From NCBI RefSeq assembly GCF_000090795.2, contig NW_003546253.1:316078-380077 (forward strand): 64,000 bases of DNA, written 5' to 3'. The notes beneath the pieces are model-generated. The model saw nothing but the letters and a program-made list of their open reading frames with translations. It had not been told where the DNA came from and made no database searches. Shown one piece after another: positions 44,945-56,852 of the stretch (the first letter of the stretch is position 1; every line of letters begins with the position of its first letter). Origin of the DNA: Amphimedon queenslandica. Lineage: Eukaryota > Porifera > Demospongiae > Haplosclerida > Niphatidae. Both the position numbers and the translations under genes were made by a program.

Positions 44945-45036
44945 TTTTAATCACGTGATTTAAAGGTGGGAATAAGTTATTAATAAAGATTATCTAACTA
45001 GGCTACTAGTATTTATTACTATTTAACTTTAATAAA
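44945..45036. promoter_or_regulatory. 92-bp divergent promoter ACADSB / GINS4 with TCACGTGA
   Basis: The shortest gap between opposite start codons in the window. It carries a perfect palindrome TCACGTGA at 44951-44958, the E-box/M-box form bound by USF/MiT-type bHLH-zip factors, seven bases from the ACADSB start codon. Confidence 0.55.
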
Positions 45037-48000
45037 ATGGCGGAGTCTTTAGAAGACACGATGGACTCTGACTTTGAATACCGGCGAATGACTATCAAGG
45101 AAGTAGTCGAAAAAATAGAAGAAGTGAGTAAAAATATCATAAATCCCACAGTCTGTCCAAACACTGAATAAATAAACTGTCAATTTAATGTACACACCAA
45201 TCATTATTACAACATCCTTATATGGGGATGTGTTTGTTATTTTATTGTAGGCATGGCAGAACGAGAAATTATCTCCAGAGCTCCTACCGGCCAAACCTGA
45301 TCTATTAGAATGCTTGGTTGAACACATTAAGTCACTGGTAATTATATTAATATTGTATTTTATGTTAATAATAATAGTAATACCTCAATTAGGGTGGGGC
45401 TTGCTCATTCCCGTGCTCCAATCATTGTCTAGACTAATGTCAGGCCTCTGTGGATTGGTTGTACCTGTAGTATTGTTTATATTAAATATAGTGGGTGTAA
45501 TAGTGGGCGTATTTACTTTTTTATGTCGTTATTTGCATTATTAGTTTTAAAATAATAACAATAGTATATGAGGTATGTAATGTGATTTTAATTGAATTTT
45601 ATTTGTAATTTATTTTTTAATTTTATTTCAATTTTTAAATGTTTATACAGGATGAGTCCCTCTCTGAACTCTCAGCTGCTGATCTTGTATGCAGCATCTT
45701 AAAACAAGAGGTATGATTAAACTCATGTCTATCAATTGTCATTAAATAAGATTTTCACTTATTCATATGAGATTTAGGAGTAATATTCATTATGGCAATG
45801 CTTATTACATCACAATCACTATTATTATCATTATTTACTCTTCCTATTATTCATCTTTATTACCATTAAAGACTACTAGTCCTTGTACTGTTATTATTTT
45901 GACTTGATGACACAATGATGTCTATCAACCTCATGCTAAACATGCCCTGAATTCTCTTGAGTGGTACCATCTCATGCTACAGACTTGGAGCTCATGCTCT
46001 TCACATGCAAATAACTTGAGCATGCCAGCATTGGCATGAGATTGGCAATCACCTTGACCTTGTTAATAACCTTGTTTAATTGTTGTACTGAATGTACTCC
46101 ATATCTTTACTATTGTACTTTTAAATGGCTATATTCAGTAAAGATACTAAGTATCTGGTTGTTAAGGTGCATGTGATGTCCCGTTATACAAATTACTTAC
46201 AGTTTTGATGTTCTGGAACAGAAAAGTTTAAATATCTTTTGATAAAACCATTCAGGTGCATAATAGTTGGCAGGAGTTATATTTAACTATTTTTAAAAAT
46301 TGCACCTGTGTATGTACAAAATGATAACAGATAATAATAATATTAATGCTATGCTGTAATAATTACTAATTCTAATGTATATTTGTGTATTCTCATTCTG
46401 TGTTATGATTGTATTATATGGTTACTTGAGTTGGTTGATATTGGCCCACTCTGTGGAGTGTGGTAGGTACATGCTCACCACATGCTGTGCATGCAATGAG
46501 AGGATGCTCTCTTAATGCTAGTGGTTTACTATTGGGTCTAAGCATTATAGTAAAGTGTTTTGACTATTGAAATTTTATGGGAACTGTTAAATTATTGTTT
46601 GCAATCAAAAATGCAGTACAGTGCTCTGTAATGTGTATATTATACACATGAAACTCTTCTATAGCTTATATATGTATGATACAATAATGACTGCCCCTCC
46701 TAACTTCTATCCTTATCAGTTTTTGTATTCATCTAATTCTTATATTACATGCCTCCTCTTATCTTTCCTCTGATTTTATCCTCCTTGTTCTTCTTCCCCT
46801 GCTTACTGCTTCATGTCCTCTCTCTCTCTCTCACTAGCTCGATCGTATAAAGTATGTTGTATGTAACTATCTAAAGACAAGATTACAGAAGGTAAAGCGA
46901 CATGCTGTCCCCTTTAACATGCACATGTGTCTGTGTGATGCTTGACAGACAATAAATACTGTTTCTATATTGTAGATAGAGAGATACGTTTGGTATTATT
47001 GCGATCATCCTTCACATCTATCCCAAGAAGAAACGAAATATGCTAAAGAGTAAGTATTTTATTAAAAGAAGTATTTCACTGAAAGAGGGTTACAGGGTTA
47101 TCAGAAAGCATGATCATTATTAATAATGCTCTTTTGTTTATTGTAACGTGACACTAGGAGCATAATAGTGAGGGTGATACCACTACAATGCAAGCTAAGG
47201 TTACCTCCTTTTGAACTATCCACATTAACCAATACACCCTACAGTATTAGTTCTGCTTTATTGATATGCTAATATGCTATCATAAGCTAGTATCAATTCA
47301 TTTTTAATGCAGAGTACAAGAAAGTGTACTTTTTATGTCTTGCTGTCATCGATAGGTTTGCAAGCAACCTTGACACACACTTAAAGGAAGTCGTGCTACA
47401 GCATTTACCAACCAACTTTCAAGACATCAATAAAAGGAAAGCAAGTATGTACTTCACATACCCACTTTGTAATCACGTATATCAGTATTGTCGCTATGCT
47501 TTAAGTACATGTACATATACATTAAGTACATGTACATAATAATGTGTGTACATGTCAGTGGTACCATTATCTATTCTTAGAAACAACCAGCTATGGTCAA
47601 AGAGAGTGTATAAATGTATTTGTCCTCTATATTGTACCCCAGCTGACCTTTGTTAATTATATTCATGTGCCTATTGTTGAAATTCGATTATAGTAGTACA
47701 GTGCACTTGTTTTTGTGTGAGCATGTTTAGCATGTGCTCTTCACATGCTGAGGTCTTTTAAAAAGATACCTAAAACCATAGATCTATGCATGTGCACTTC
47801 ACATGTAATTTCATGGCTGCAATATGGTGCAATCCACAGTGAGAGGTGTCATGCTATTATTGTACTGAAGTACATTAATGTCTCATTAACATGATAAGTA
47901 TTCTTATTGGAATTTATATCTCATTTACAGTTGAAGTGTAAAGTGTGATGTTATGGTGTGATTATGGATACATGAATGACTCTTATTTTATTTGTAGCCC

Positions 48001-48538
48001 TTAAACCCGACACCACAAGATACGTATTTATGAGGGCCCTGGAGAGGAAAAGCAACATAACCATTAAAGTCTCTGGGTAGGTTTAATACCTCTCTTTATC
48101 CCCCTCCTCTCTCTCTTTCTCTCTCTCCTTTCCATATTAGTCGTGTTTTTGTCTTGCTACTATCATTACGCAATTATTTTTACACTATTAGCTTGTATTG
48201 TCATTACAATAGTGATAGCATAAAATAGCTTTGTCATACTGTACATCAATGCACGATAATACACTCTACATCACACGATACACTGTAACTCACACGATAC
48301 ACGTAAGCACTGTTTGGTTAAGACTTGTACTTTACCCTTGCGCTGTTATGCCTTACTAGATTTGTACCCAATTAACCTTTTAATAATAGATTTCATGCCA
48401 TATCTTGAATGCCATTAACTCTCCCGTCTTCCTCCTAGTTATAGTGTAACGCTAGATGTTGAAGAAGGTTCGCAAGTTGTCCTGCCTTACGAATCAGTCT
48501 CAGAACTCGTTAGAGAAGGCTCTGCAAAACTCTTATGA
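45037..48538 (+). CDS. GINS4: GINS complex subunit SLD5
   Basis: Subunit of the GINS tetramer, part of the CMG replicative helicase with CDC45 and MCM2-7. Eight short exons (about 45037-45124, 45251-45338, 45652-45712, 46840-46891, 46976-47050, 47355-47444, 47998-48077, 48440-48538) encode roughly 200 residues, close to the family norm. The A domain has MTIKEVVEKIEEAWQNEKLS with PELLPAKPDLLECLVEHIKS, and ELDRIKYVVCNYLKTRLQKI, which matches the SLD5 ERIRYVLSSYLRCRLMKI block. FASNLDTHLKEVVLQHLPTN and KPDTTRYVFMRALERKSNIT lead to the C-terminal B domain, ending VREGSAKLL. ATG 45037 (MAESLED) is chosen; ATG 45061 is an alternative. The introns are long relative to the coding sequence (one is 1.1 kb). 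Confidence 0.92.
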
Positions 48539-48853
48539 TAGTTATTATTACCTAGTGTTTATTATGATAAAGACTGAAGCCATGTACATGACTGTAAACA
48601 GACCTTATCTTGTTTTAGCATAAACACAATCAAACCAGCCCTGAATGTAACTAATGAATTGATTGACAGTTTTCTAGTATTCTCATTTCTATAATGCTGA
48701 ATGACAGAAAATTTAAAATAATATTTGATAATGTACACATCATGTAGTGCTGGCAGAAAGAGAGAGAGAGAGGATAACATAAAATGAAAATGAAAAGTGT
48801 TGTGTGATTAAGAAACTATACAGCATTTATACAATACATTCACTAAAATGGCT
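48539..48853. other. Convergent 3' intergenic region GINS4 / PPP1R3
   Basis: 315 bp holding the two 3' UTRs, AT-rich with a short GA tract near 48760. Nothing else recognised. Confidence 0.5.
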
Positions 48854-49861
48854 CTAACTTTCTCTAGCTACTACTATATAGTTCTGTGAGTCATTGTTAT
48901 CCCAGTTTTCGGATCCGTCAGGCATTCTATACAGCACAGCAAATTGTATGTCATCGCCGTTTACTGGGATTGTGAATGAGAACCTGTCTGTAAGTCCATC
49001 GCTTGATGACCCTGGACAATAGACGCATAGGGTGTCGTGGTAGGATTTCCAGTTGTCGTGAGTCCATCTGATAAACACGTGCTTCTCGTAGCTAAGGTTT
49101 AATGTCCGTACAATGCCGTGGAGTGCTCTATTCTCTGATTTTATACTCTCGAGGCTCACTTTTAGTCTCTGCAGTCTTTGATAGAAGTGTGGTTGAGTCC
49201 CGGGTTGAGAGAACTTGAAATGTCTAGTGTGGTTTTTATGCGTGTTGTTTCTCTTTGGAGTCCCGGGAGAAGACTGAGGTGACGGTGGTTTATCGATCGT
49301 TAAGGCTCCAAGGTCGTTAGTCAGCGAAGGAACGATTTCTCCTTCAGTCTGGAACGGATCGGCTGAGGTTAACGGTCGTATTCTTTCTAGAGGGAGCCCC
49401 TGTGTATCAGCAAATCTTACGCTCCTGCTCCTACGAACAGGAGGCTTAGATCTATGGACTAGGGCTGACTGCTGTTGAGTGGTAGCATTGATCCTTGGGA
49501 ATGATTGGGCCTTTCTCTTCTTGGGCTTATTCTGCTCTCTCATAGCAGAGAAACCATACGAACGAAGAGGAGGTGATAGTTCGCCAAAGGAATCGACCTC
49601 TTCGGATTGTTTAAAAAAGCTTGCGATGGCCTCGAGGCTGAGTGTAGAAGTGGTGTTTCGCTCCATTTTCCTCTCTTCTTGGTAGCGCCCAAAACTACTG
49701 CCAGTAGTAGACTGAGGTGCTAGTGGCAAAGAGTAAGGGGATACGTCGGCTGAACTGCAAGAAGAGGGCCCCCTCGTTGTATAGGTGGGAGAAGTTGACG
49801 TGTACGTCCTACAGGAGAACTGTTGATGACTAGAAGAAGACGCGGAGAGGGCAACTGCCAT
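48854..49861 (-). CDS. PPP1R3: Protein phosphatase 1 regulatory subunit 3 (glycogen-targeting, CBM21)
   Basis: Intronless 335-residue protein. An open frame extends upstream through a TTG, but the first ATG is at 49861 (MAVALSASSSSHQQ). A Ser-rich N-terminal half leads to the PP1-docking RVxF-type motif RSRSVRFADTQGLPLERIRP, the hallmark spacing of PPP1R3 glycogen-targeting subunits. The C-terminal CBM21 carbohydrate-binding domain follows: FKFSQPGTQPHFYQRLQRLK, LHGIVRTLNLSYEKHVFIRW, THDNWKSYHDT, DRFSFTIPVNGDDIQFAVLY, ending NDSQNYIVVARES. Such subunits bring PP1 to glycogen particles to activate glycogen synthase and switch off phosphorylase. The vertebrate paralogues (3B, 3C, 3D and others) cannot be separated here. 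It is convergent with GINS4 and divergent from the SLC35A transporter; a single-exon structure is usual for several PPP1R3 members. Confidence 0.88.
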   Translation of the reverse strand: MAVALSASSSSHQQFSCRTYTSTSPTYTTRGPSSCSSADVSPYSLPLAPQSTTGSSFGRYQEERKMERNTTSTLSLEAIASFFKQSEEVDSFGELSPPLRSYGFSAMREQNKPKKRKAQSFPRINATTQQQSALVHRSKPPVRRSRSVRFADTQGLPLERIRPLTSADPFQTEGEIVPSLTNDLGALTIDKPPSPQSSPGTPKRNNTHKNHTRHFKFSQPGTQPHFYQRLQRLKVSLESIKSENRALHGIVRTLNLSYEKHVFIRWTHDNWKSYHDTLCVYCPGSSSDGLTDRFSFTIPVNGDDIQFAVLYRMPDGSENWDNNDSQNYIVVARES

Positions 49862-50500
49862 TCCGTCTCTCAAATCATGGAAAGAAGTAGAGTCAACGAG
49901 ATAGCGAGGGAGTTATCTGTCGTCTTTTCTAGATGAGACGAGAGACTGGTGGATGGACACCCTCTCCAGCCTTATATAAAAAACGGGGCTGTTGTGAAGC
50001 TGAAGGAGGGATGGAATTCAATATCTAGCCTGATATTAGAGGATATGGGCATGTCAACTCGTGTATATCATGTGCGCTGGATGATTTGATTCATGCACTT
50101 CACGTGCATCCATAGATACGAACAATGCATGCAGATTACAGTGCGGCCAGTGTGGCCTTTTGCATTCTTTTTGCAATTTTTGCTTCAAAGAGAAATGCTT
50201 TTTATTTTTCTGTGGAGTCGATTTGATCATAGAAGATTATGATTTAACTGATCTTAGTATAACACCAATTAAGCCTGGGCTTAGAGAACAATTAATGTTA
50301 TGATATCATCAGATTTCTCCTAAACTTTTTAAATGATGATAATAATAAGAACTAATAAGACGGAGAAGAAGAATAACTAATAAATTAAGAATTGAGCACT
50401 CATCGCCCGCCATTTTGAATTTTTGTAAAACCACGCCTCTTTCAATAGGCACACCCTCTTGTGGAAAATTATTGGAATAGTTTCTGTATCCCTGCAGGTC
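49862..50500. promoter_or_regulatory. Divergent promoter region PPP1R3 / SLC35A
   Basis: About 640 bp between opposite start codons. It includes an imperfect hairpin of the GCATGTG/CACATGC type near 50094-50115 and a CCACGCC box near 50432 (reverse of GGCGTGG). No coding exon seen. Confidence 0.45.
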
Positions 50501-53500
50501 ATGAGTGGAGTGAATCAAAAGACTGAAACGGTATGATAATTTGGTTAAACAGCCTCTATAATAATAAGTCTTGTGTTTGCGAAGAGGTCCATGTAATGCA
50601 TTGCCACTGGGGTTCCCCTATCTACTCTAATTTGTTAATTGAAGCACTGTATTTAAAGTTTTCCTACCCCATTACAAGCCTATGTACATATAACACATAA
50701 CAAGTACACAGAATGGCTTGCATGCCCAGGCACTCAATTACCACACACTGTCTTTTTTATGTTTAAAGATGAAGTCTGCTGGTGGGGGTGTGGGGGTTAA
50801 TCTCAAGTACCTGAGTCTGATAGTCCTAGTAGTACAAAACACTAGTATGGTCTTGGTCATGCGATATTCTCGTACCATGGAGGGCCCTCGGTACCTCTCG
50901 TCTACAGCTGTCGTACTCAGCGAGATCACAAAATTTGTGACCTGTTTTTTCCTAGTTTTGAATGGTAACGGTTGGCAGATAGGGATAACTCTGAGAGAGC
51001 TAAAGACAGAGATTATTGATAAATATATCGAGACGTTAAAAGTTTGTATTCCCTCCTTCCTTTATACTGTTCAGAATAATCTCCTCTACGTTGCTCTCTC
51101 CAATTTAGATGCAGCTACATTCCAGGTTCGTAAATAATAATAATAAATTAATAGTGAATAATCCACTTGTATTGTGCAATTGAACAATAAGAACTTGTAA
51201 TATGAACTACAATAATTTAAAATTTTAAAGCATAAATGTCTTTTGCTTAGTTTGATATGACAGGGTTTTCCTCAGGAATTTATTGGCATAGCTTTTTGTC
51301 AGTGTATTGTCAAAGTACTTGAAAATTGGGTCAAAGACCCTGTGTATTTTGACAAAAATCACAATGAGGGAATTTTCCATTTTTAATGATTTTTTGATGG
51401 ATATAGATGTTTTTATGTTGTGTAGAAAGTTTGAACTGATTCCAATCAAAATTGGATTTTTTTATGAATTTTTAAAGTTGCTGAAAATGCCATGTACTAG
51501 CTATATTGTTATGAAGTAGCTCACTTAGCATGCTCTGTGGGGAAACCCTGCTGTCTATCATGATTAATTGATTATTATGTTAAATAATTAATTAGTTTTT
51601 CAAACAGAAAAATAGTAGAACAACACAGAATTTTGTTGGACAGTTGAGAAATATAGTTGGAAAACATCCAGTCCCTGACTGTTAGTTCAGGCTCTGCATA
51701 AACATTATTTTATACATTATTTATTAGTGTGTATATCTATATGCAACTGCACATTGTGTATTCTGTTATTAGTTGGAACACACAGAGTTTAGATTTGAAC
51801 GATATCAATGATTGTTAACTTTCAGTAGTAAACAGTAGCTACACAAGTACTGTACTATTATAGTGTATGCCCATTCATTGGTCAATCATTGAGCTTTATG
51901 GGATTATGAGAATTATACTAGTATTTATATTGTGTTTTAATTATGAATTATGATTAGCTTTTTATTTCCTTTACTTTACTTGGAGTTTGCAAAGATTAAA
52001 ATCTTTTGCACTTAGCATCTCATACTTGCTAAATGACACTTCCTTTCTTATTCCGGCTAGGTTACATATCAATTGAAAATATTGACAACAGCTATATTTG
52101 CTGTAACTCTTCTTCGTAAGCAGATACTAAAGAGCCAGTGGCTGGCACTGGGTATGCTCACACTAGCAGTGGCACTAGTACAGGTTAGTTAAGAAAGGTG
52201 TAGTACCTCATAATAAGTTTATTTTATGAAGCCTATGCATGTACATGTTTGTATGTATTTTGTTTGTTTATCAATATCCACTTGTACATGTACATTGTGT
52301 GATTGTTTATTGAGAGAGGGGTAAAGGAGGGGAGAGTGTGGGAGAGGTGACAATTTCCACTTTCCAATCTTTACTCTATTTTGTGCTAATTGAATTTTGA
52401 TAAGTCCATGGTTTGGAGATAGTGGGAAGTGATGCCATACATATCAGACAGAGACACTAGAGCTATAGTGACTGGATTTATAAGTTCAAGATAAGGAGAT
52501 TAGGTGGTGAATATAGAAGCAGCCTAGTGCTGAATGGAATCACTTCAATTTCCACTATTATTGACATGACATGCTAACCTCAGAGTCATACCAAAAACAT
52601 AGTAATTAATGGAAGAATACTAATTTTACCCATAGACTGGCAAATTTAATTATTATATATGAAACTTTTGTACTTTATTGATTGCATGGTTTTAATTTGC
52701 TCTTCTTTAGTGGCCATCAGGAGGTTCAGAAAGTAGTACCAATACCAACTCAACTAATTCGATGAAGTTAGTTGGGCTGGTTGCTGTCCTGTTGGCTTGT
52801 GTTAGCAGTGGGTTCAGTGGTGTGTACTTTGAGAAGATGCTAAAAGGATCAGAGACATCTATATGGATTAGGAACATCCAGCTAGGTAGGGGATGAAGAT
52901 GATAAGAGGTGGTTTCTTGTGAATCATTTCAAGTGTACAACTACAACTGATAATTACAGTCATTCAAGAGTTCATTGTATTCCTCATTTTCACTCAACCT
53001 GTGCTATTCACTAGGTATACTGGGACTGGTTTTTGGTCTAATGGCAGTATTTGTCACTGATTACAATAAAGTGATGAAGGATGGGTTCTTTCAAGGTTAT
53101 AATATAGTGGTGTGGACTGTCATTGCACTACAGGTATATAGTATGACGTGTGTGTACACTTTGTGTCATGTTAGTGGGTGGCAGTTACAAGGTTGCCTCC
53201 TTAATGTGTATTCATCAGATATCTTAATTTAATTTGATTTTTTTTTCAAATCTCATGCTCACTTAAAAATAACACCTCTATCTTTATTTATTATTTTTGT
53301 TTTCTCTTTCTTTAAGGCTTTAGGTGGTCTTATTGTTGCTACTGTCATAAAATATGCTGACAATATTCTAAAAGGTTTTGCTACTGCTGTTTCCATTGTT
53401 GTGTCATCTGTTCTCTCCTATTTCTTCCTGGGAGACTTTGATCCCACCATGTAAGAATATACATGTCATTGCATTGGAAATGTTACAGTAGAAGTAATAT

Positions 53501-54087
53501 CGGCAAATAAAGCATCTGTATAATGATGGATGCTGTTCTTGTGAAGGAAGAAAGTTCTAGCAGTATCTTTGTTTGAATACAATTGTACCTTTCAGTATTG
53601 TGGCCATCTTTTATTGTTGTCCCAAAAGAAGTCACTCATATCTTTGTGATTTAGCTCATTTTTGCTTTCATTACTAAGCACTTGTCATGTTGTTTATCTT
53701 TAGCTCATAATAATCTCACTGCTCCTCTGTTTGTGGGGCCTGCTATCAGTTTATGTTTATTATAAAACTATATAAACCAATCCTATTTATGGGTATTATA
53801 GAAATATAAAGTAATATGTGTACTAAGCAATATTATTTTCGTTTAAATTATCTTTAACACCTACAGTTTTTAATTTTTTGATTAGTGGTACCTTTGTGTG
53901 TTTAGCATCCTAATTTTATTAGCAAGATTTTGTTTCATTTTATTCTTTATGTAGTAAATTTGGTATTGGAACAGTATTGGTCATAGGAGCTACATTCCTT
54001 TATAGCTATCAGCCTCCAAAGAAACCCGAACCAATACTACCAACAACACAGCAGGAACACAGTGACAAAATAGAAAATAAAGTTTAA
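50501..54087 (+). CDS. SLC35A2/A3: Golgi UDP-sugar transporter, SLC35A2/A3 type
   Basis: Nucleotide-sugar/UMP antiporter of the Golgi membrane supplying UDP-galactose and/or UDP-N-acetylglucosamine to glycosyltransferases. Seven exons (about 50501-50530, 50769-51126, 52062-52184, 52712-52886, 53015-53133, 53317-53450, 53955-54087). The first exon encodes ten residues ([10 protein letters not shown]); an in-frame ATG at 50769 is a possible second start. Signature blocks: [97 protein letters not shown] and [20 protein letters not shown]. About ten hydrophobic spans are visible. The tail ends with a charged cytosolic stretch ([12 protein letters not shown]). The A2-versus-A3 choice is not decidable by eye. 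An intronic element with CAGGG ends lies at 51261-51550. Confidence 0.92.
51261..51550 (-). mobile_element. 290-bp MITE-like element carrying the satellite core
   Basis: In an SLC35A intron. It begins CAGGGTTTTCC at 51261 and ends GGGGAAACCCTG at 51550, giving short terminal inverted repeats. Inside is GTGTAGAAAGTTTGAACTGA, the satellite core. No clear target duplication is visible, so the superfamily is open; the CAGGG ends recall hAT. Confidence 0.65.
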
Positions 54088-54435
54088 TGTCAATTTTTTT
54101 TAATTTAGTATTTAAATAAAAGTCTGCATGCATAGCACAAATTATTTGGTCGAGATTATGATACGTTATAATAACTTAATGAGCTGGAGCATCATGACCT
54201 CTGAACATTGCCCCCTCTGGAATGCTGTGTTAGATTATAAATTCAGTTTAATTATTATTCATTGTCAGTTAACGCTATTCACTATTTACGGTCAACAGGA
54301 AATGAGGAATCCAACATTTCAAAAAATTTAATTAATCAACTACATAGCAAAATAAATATCGAGTGATAGTGAATATGTTATGATAAATTAATTATTATTA
54401 TTAGCATAGCTAGCATTAATAGTTTGTAGGTGTGG
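54088..54435. other. Convergent 3' intergenic region SLC35A / HIG1-domain gene
   Basis: AT-rich 348 bp with two 3' UTRs. A GTGTGGTC box occurs at about 54430. No gene seen. Confidence 0.5.
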
Positions 54436-54761
54436 TCAGTGATTTTTAGCCTCTAAGGCTATGCCCCCTACAAGAGCAAGTACTGTCCCTCCTTGAAATA
54501 AGACACGAAGACGCATCATTTTCTGTGACATGACCACATTCCCTCTCTTGAATGAGAGGAGACCCATACAAAGTACACCCACAGTACCGATACAACCTGA
54601 GGAAAAATAATAAATAAATTATAATTAATCATTGTTATAACCGGGGTTATACCTATTGGTACGAGTGGGTTCTGCTTTGCTTTCCGCCAGAATTTAGATT
54701 CTTCTACCACTGGACGAGGAGGAGGGACCCAGCGTTTATGTGAAGGACCTTCTGAAGACAT
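54436..54761 (-). CDS. HIGD2A: HIG1-domain mitochondrial inner-membrane protein (HIGD2A/Rcf1-like)
   Basis: Small two-exon protein (about 85 residues). The first exon (ATG 54761) encodes MSSEGPSHKRWVPPPRPVVE, then ESKFWRKAKQNPLVPIG; the second encodes CIGTVGVLCMGLLSFKRGN, VVMSQKMMRLRVLFQGGTVL and ALVGGIALEAKNH, stop at 54436. The NPLVPIG-C-G start, RGN turn and MMRLRVLFQG helix are the HIG1 domain; two hydrophobic helices span the inner membrane. Members help assemble cytochrome c oxidase and respiratory supercomplexes. The open frame continues upstream of 54761, but that part is probably 5' UTR, because the start used here gives the expected family length. It is divergent from AEBP2 across 336 bp. 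Confidence 0.88.
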
Positions 54762-55097
54762 TATGTAAGAAGCTGTAACAGAAATTAGTTGGTCTACAGT
54801 CAAAGTAGATAAAATGGACAGGTCTGCTTCTTCTCTTCTACTATATAGACTTGTGTGATCTATTACGTGGAACCAGTGCAAAGGTAGCCGTCACAAAGGA
54901 TACAGGAAAGCTGGAAAGGTTAAACGGATGAACTTTGCACCTCTTATGTTTTGGTAGCCATCTTAAGACTTAATAACTAGATGGGTGTGGTTGGCAATAA
55001 CCACACCTCTTTTACTTAACCAATTTTGCCGCCATTGCCCGCGCTATGTTACTGCCCGGCTAGTTATTAGTAGTAGGGGTGGCTCGTACCACCAGCA
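54762..55097. promoter_or_regulatory. Divergent promoter HIG1-domain gene / AEBP2 with hairpin
   Basis: 336 bp between opposite start codons. Around 54985-55010 there is an inverted repeat of GGTGTGGTT and AACCACACC with a six-base loop. A probable 5' UTR exon of the HIG1 gene lies around 54880-54960. Confidence 0.5.
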
Positions 55098-56386
55098 ATG
55101 GCATCTTTCCTGCCTTCTTCTATCCCAAAGGCAAGGGGAAGAAGAGGAGAAGAGAGTAAAAACTGCTGCAAATGGACTGGTTGCACGGCTGAGCCGTTTG
55201 AGACAGTCCAGGAACTTGTGGATCATGTTAAATCACTTCATGTCGACCCTCTCCTTTCACAAGACTTTGTCATGTGTCTCTGGGAAGGTTGTAAGGTTTA
55301 TAACGTTCCCTGCCAAAAGAAACAGTGGCTCGGGCAGCATATGAGACGACACACGAAGGAGAGACCACACAAGTGTATAATGAATGGCTGCAATCAGTCC
55401 TTCTGGTCACTAGATGCACTGCACCATCACCTCCAACTGCATTTACTACCCTCACCATCTCCATCTATCTCAAAGAAAAAAAAGAAAGATATAAATACTG
55501 CTGGCAGTGAGCACACAGCAGGGAAGGAGAGTCTTAAAAATGGAGATGGTCTTTGTTCTATTGGGACTACTGATGAGACAGACTCTGCTAGTGGTAATGG
55601 TGATAATGCGATGAAATCACAGACTCATAAACACTATCTTAATGCTAGAGGTAGTCTAAACCCACCTCAACCATTGGCTATAAATGGTAAAGATTAGTGA
55701 GTGTGTGTGTGTGTGTGTTCAGCCACATAATCAATTCAGCCATATTAAATTATCTCTGGTTCAACATAACTTAATACTGATCTCTTTTCTCAGGTGGATT
55801 GATACATAGTGATCCAGTTGATTCAAGAACGTTATCAGTGATCAGGAAATCACTGATATCTCAACACATGTCATCAGTAGCAGCTGAAGAAGAAACATCA
55901 TCAAATGGTAAAACTGCTGGATCAGTACCAGAAACTGTGATTACATTAAAAGGAGAGGTATGCAAAATTAAATTATTGTACTGTTATTGTTATTTGATAT
56001 TACGTTTACAAAATCCATTAATTTTAGATTATAATCAACTTTTGGTTTCAATATGAGAATGTTTGCTTTCATTTTAACAGATTGTTGGTCAAAGGAATAC
56101 TTTTAAAAGCAAATCAGAAACAGAATACCTCGTGACCTGGCGTCCAAGACTGATCCCCGACTCATGGATATTAAAAGATTCATATAATGGATATAAATAC
56201 ATACCAATTGATGATTTATTGCACTGTCAACGAGCTTGGCTGTTTCAATCTAATTACCTCAATAATCCCATATCCCCATCCTTTCCCTCTTCGTCCTCTT
56301 CCCTTGAAGATCTGTCTCCATTTTTGTCTTCTTCCTCTTTTCTTGTAGCTAGCATACCAACAAAAAGGAAGAGAAAAAGAAACTAA
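55098..56386 (+). CDS. AEBP2: AEBP2-like C2H2 zinc finger, PRC2 cofactor
   Basis: Three exons (55098-55686, 55794-55957, 56081-56386) join in frame to 352 residues. Three C2H2 fingers lie at about residues 22-130: CCKWTGCTAEPFETVQELVD with HVKSLH, VMCLWEGCKVYNVPCQKKQW with HMRRH, and HKCIMNGCNQSFWSLDALHH with HLQLH. The CLW-GCKVYN signature in the second finger is specific to AEBP2/jing. After a Lys- and Ser-rich linker, DSRTLSVIRKSLIS and the C-terminal EYLVTWRPRLIPDSWILKD with ideal spacing match the AEBP2 SANT-interacting/C2B-like tail. AEBP2 is a PRC2.2 accessory subunit that stimulates H3K27 methylation by EZH2 and binds RBBP4/SUZ12. The end is more Ser-rich than in vertebrates and finishes with a basic KRKRKRN. 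Confidence 0.9.
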
Positions 56387-56852
56387 AATCATTTTGAATT
56401 TTGATGGACATTGAAGCCATTTTGGCTATAAATGTTATCATTGATTGAGTCTCATTTTTGTAATATTTTTAAGAGTACATGATGTCATGTGCTATCGTTT
56501 TCTAGTTTTATTTAATTGAAATTTAAAACTATAATATAGTAGCATTCAAAAATGAAACCAGGTGTTTTTATCTTATAAACATTATCACTATTTCACATAA
56601 ATAATATGACTTTTAACAAATGATCTGACAACAAAAATTACATAATCTTGATAATACTCACTACAATAATGATAACGCTATATAATAATATGGCACGATC
56701 AGTAACAAAAATAAACACAAAATGAATTAAGTAGGAGACATGGAAAAGACATTAGTAAATATGTAAGACTGTGATACACAATAATAATAATAATATTAAT
56801 AATAATGCGTGTGAAATGATTATGAGGTACTGATGAATAATATAATAATAAT
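56387..56852. other. Convergent 3' intergenic region AEBP2 / PTPR
   Basis: 466 bp, very AT-rich, holding both 3' UTRs and short AAT repeats. No gene seen. Confidence 0.5.

Noticed and set aside
54762-54881. N-terminal extension of the HIG1-domain protein
   Set aside because: The family is about 85-110 residues with the start just before the Ser/Pro-rich leader; the extension looks like 5' UTR.
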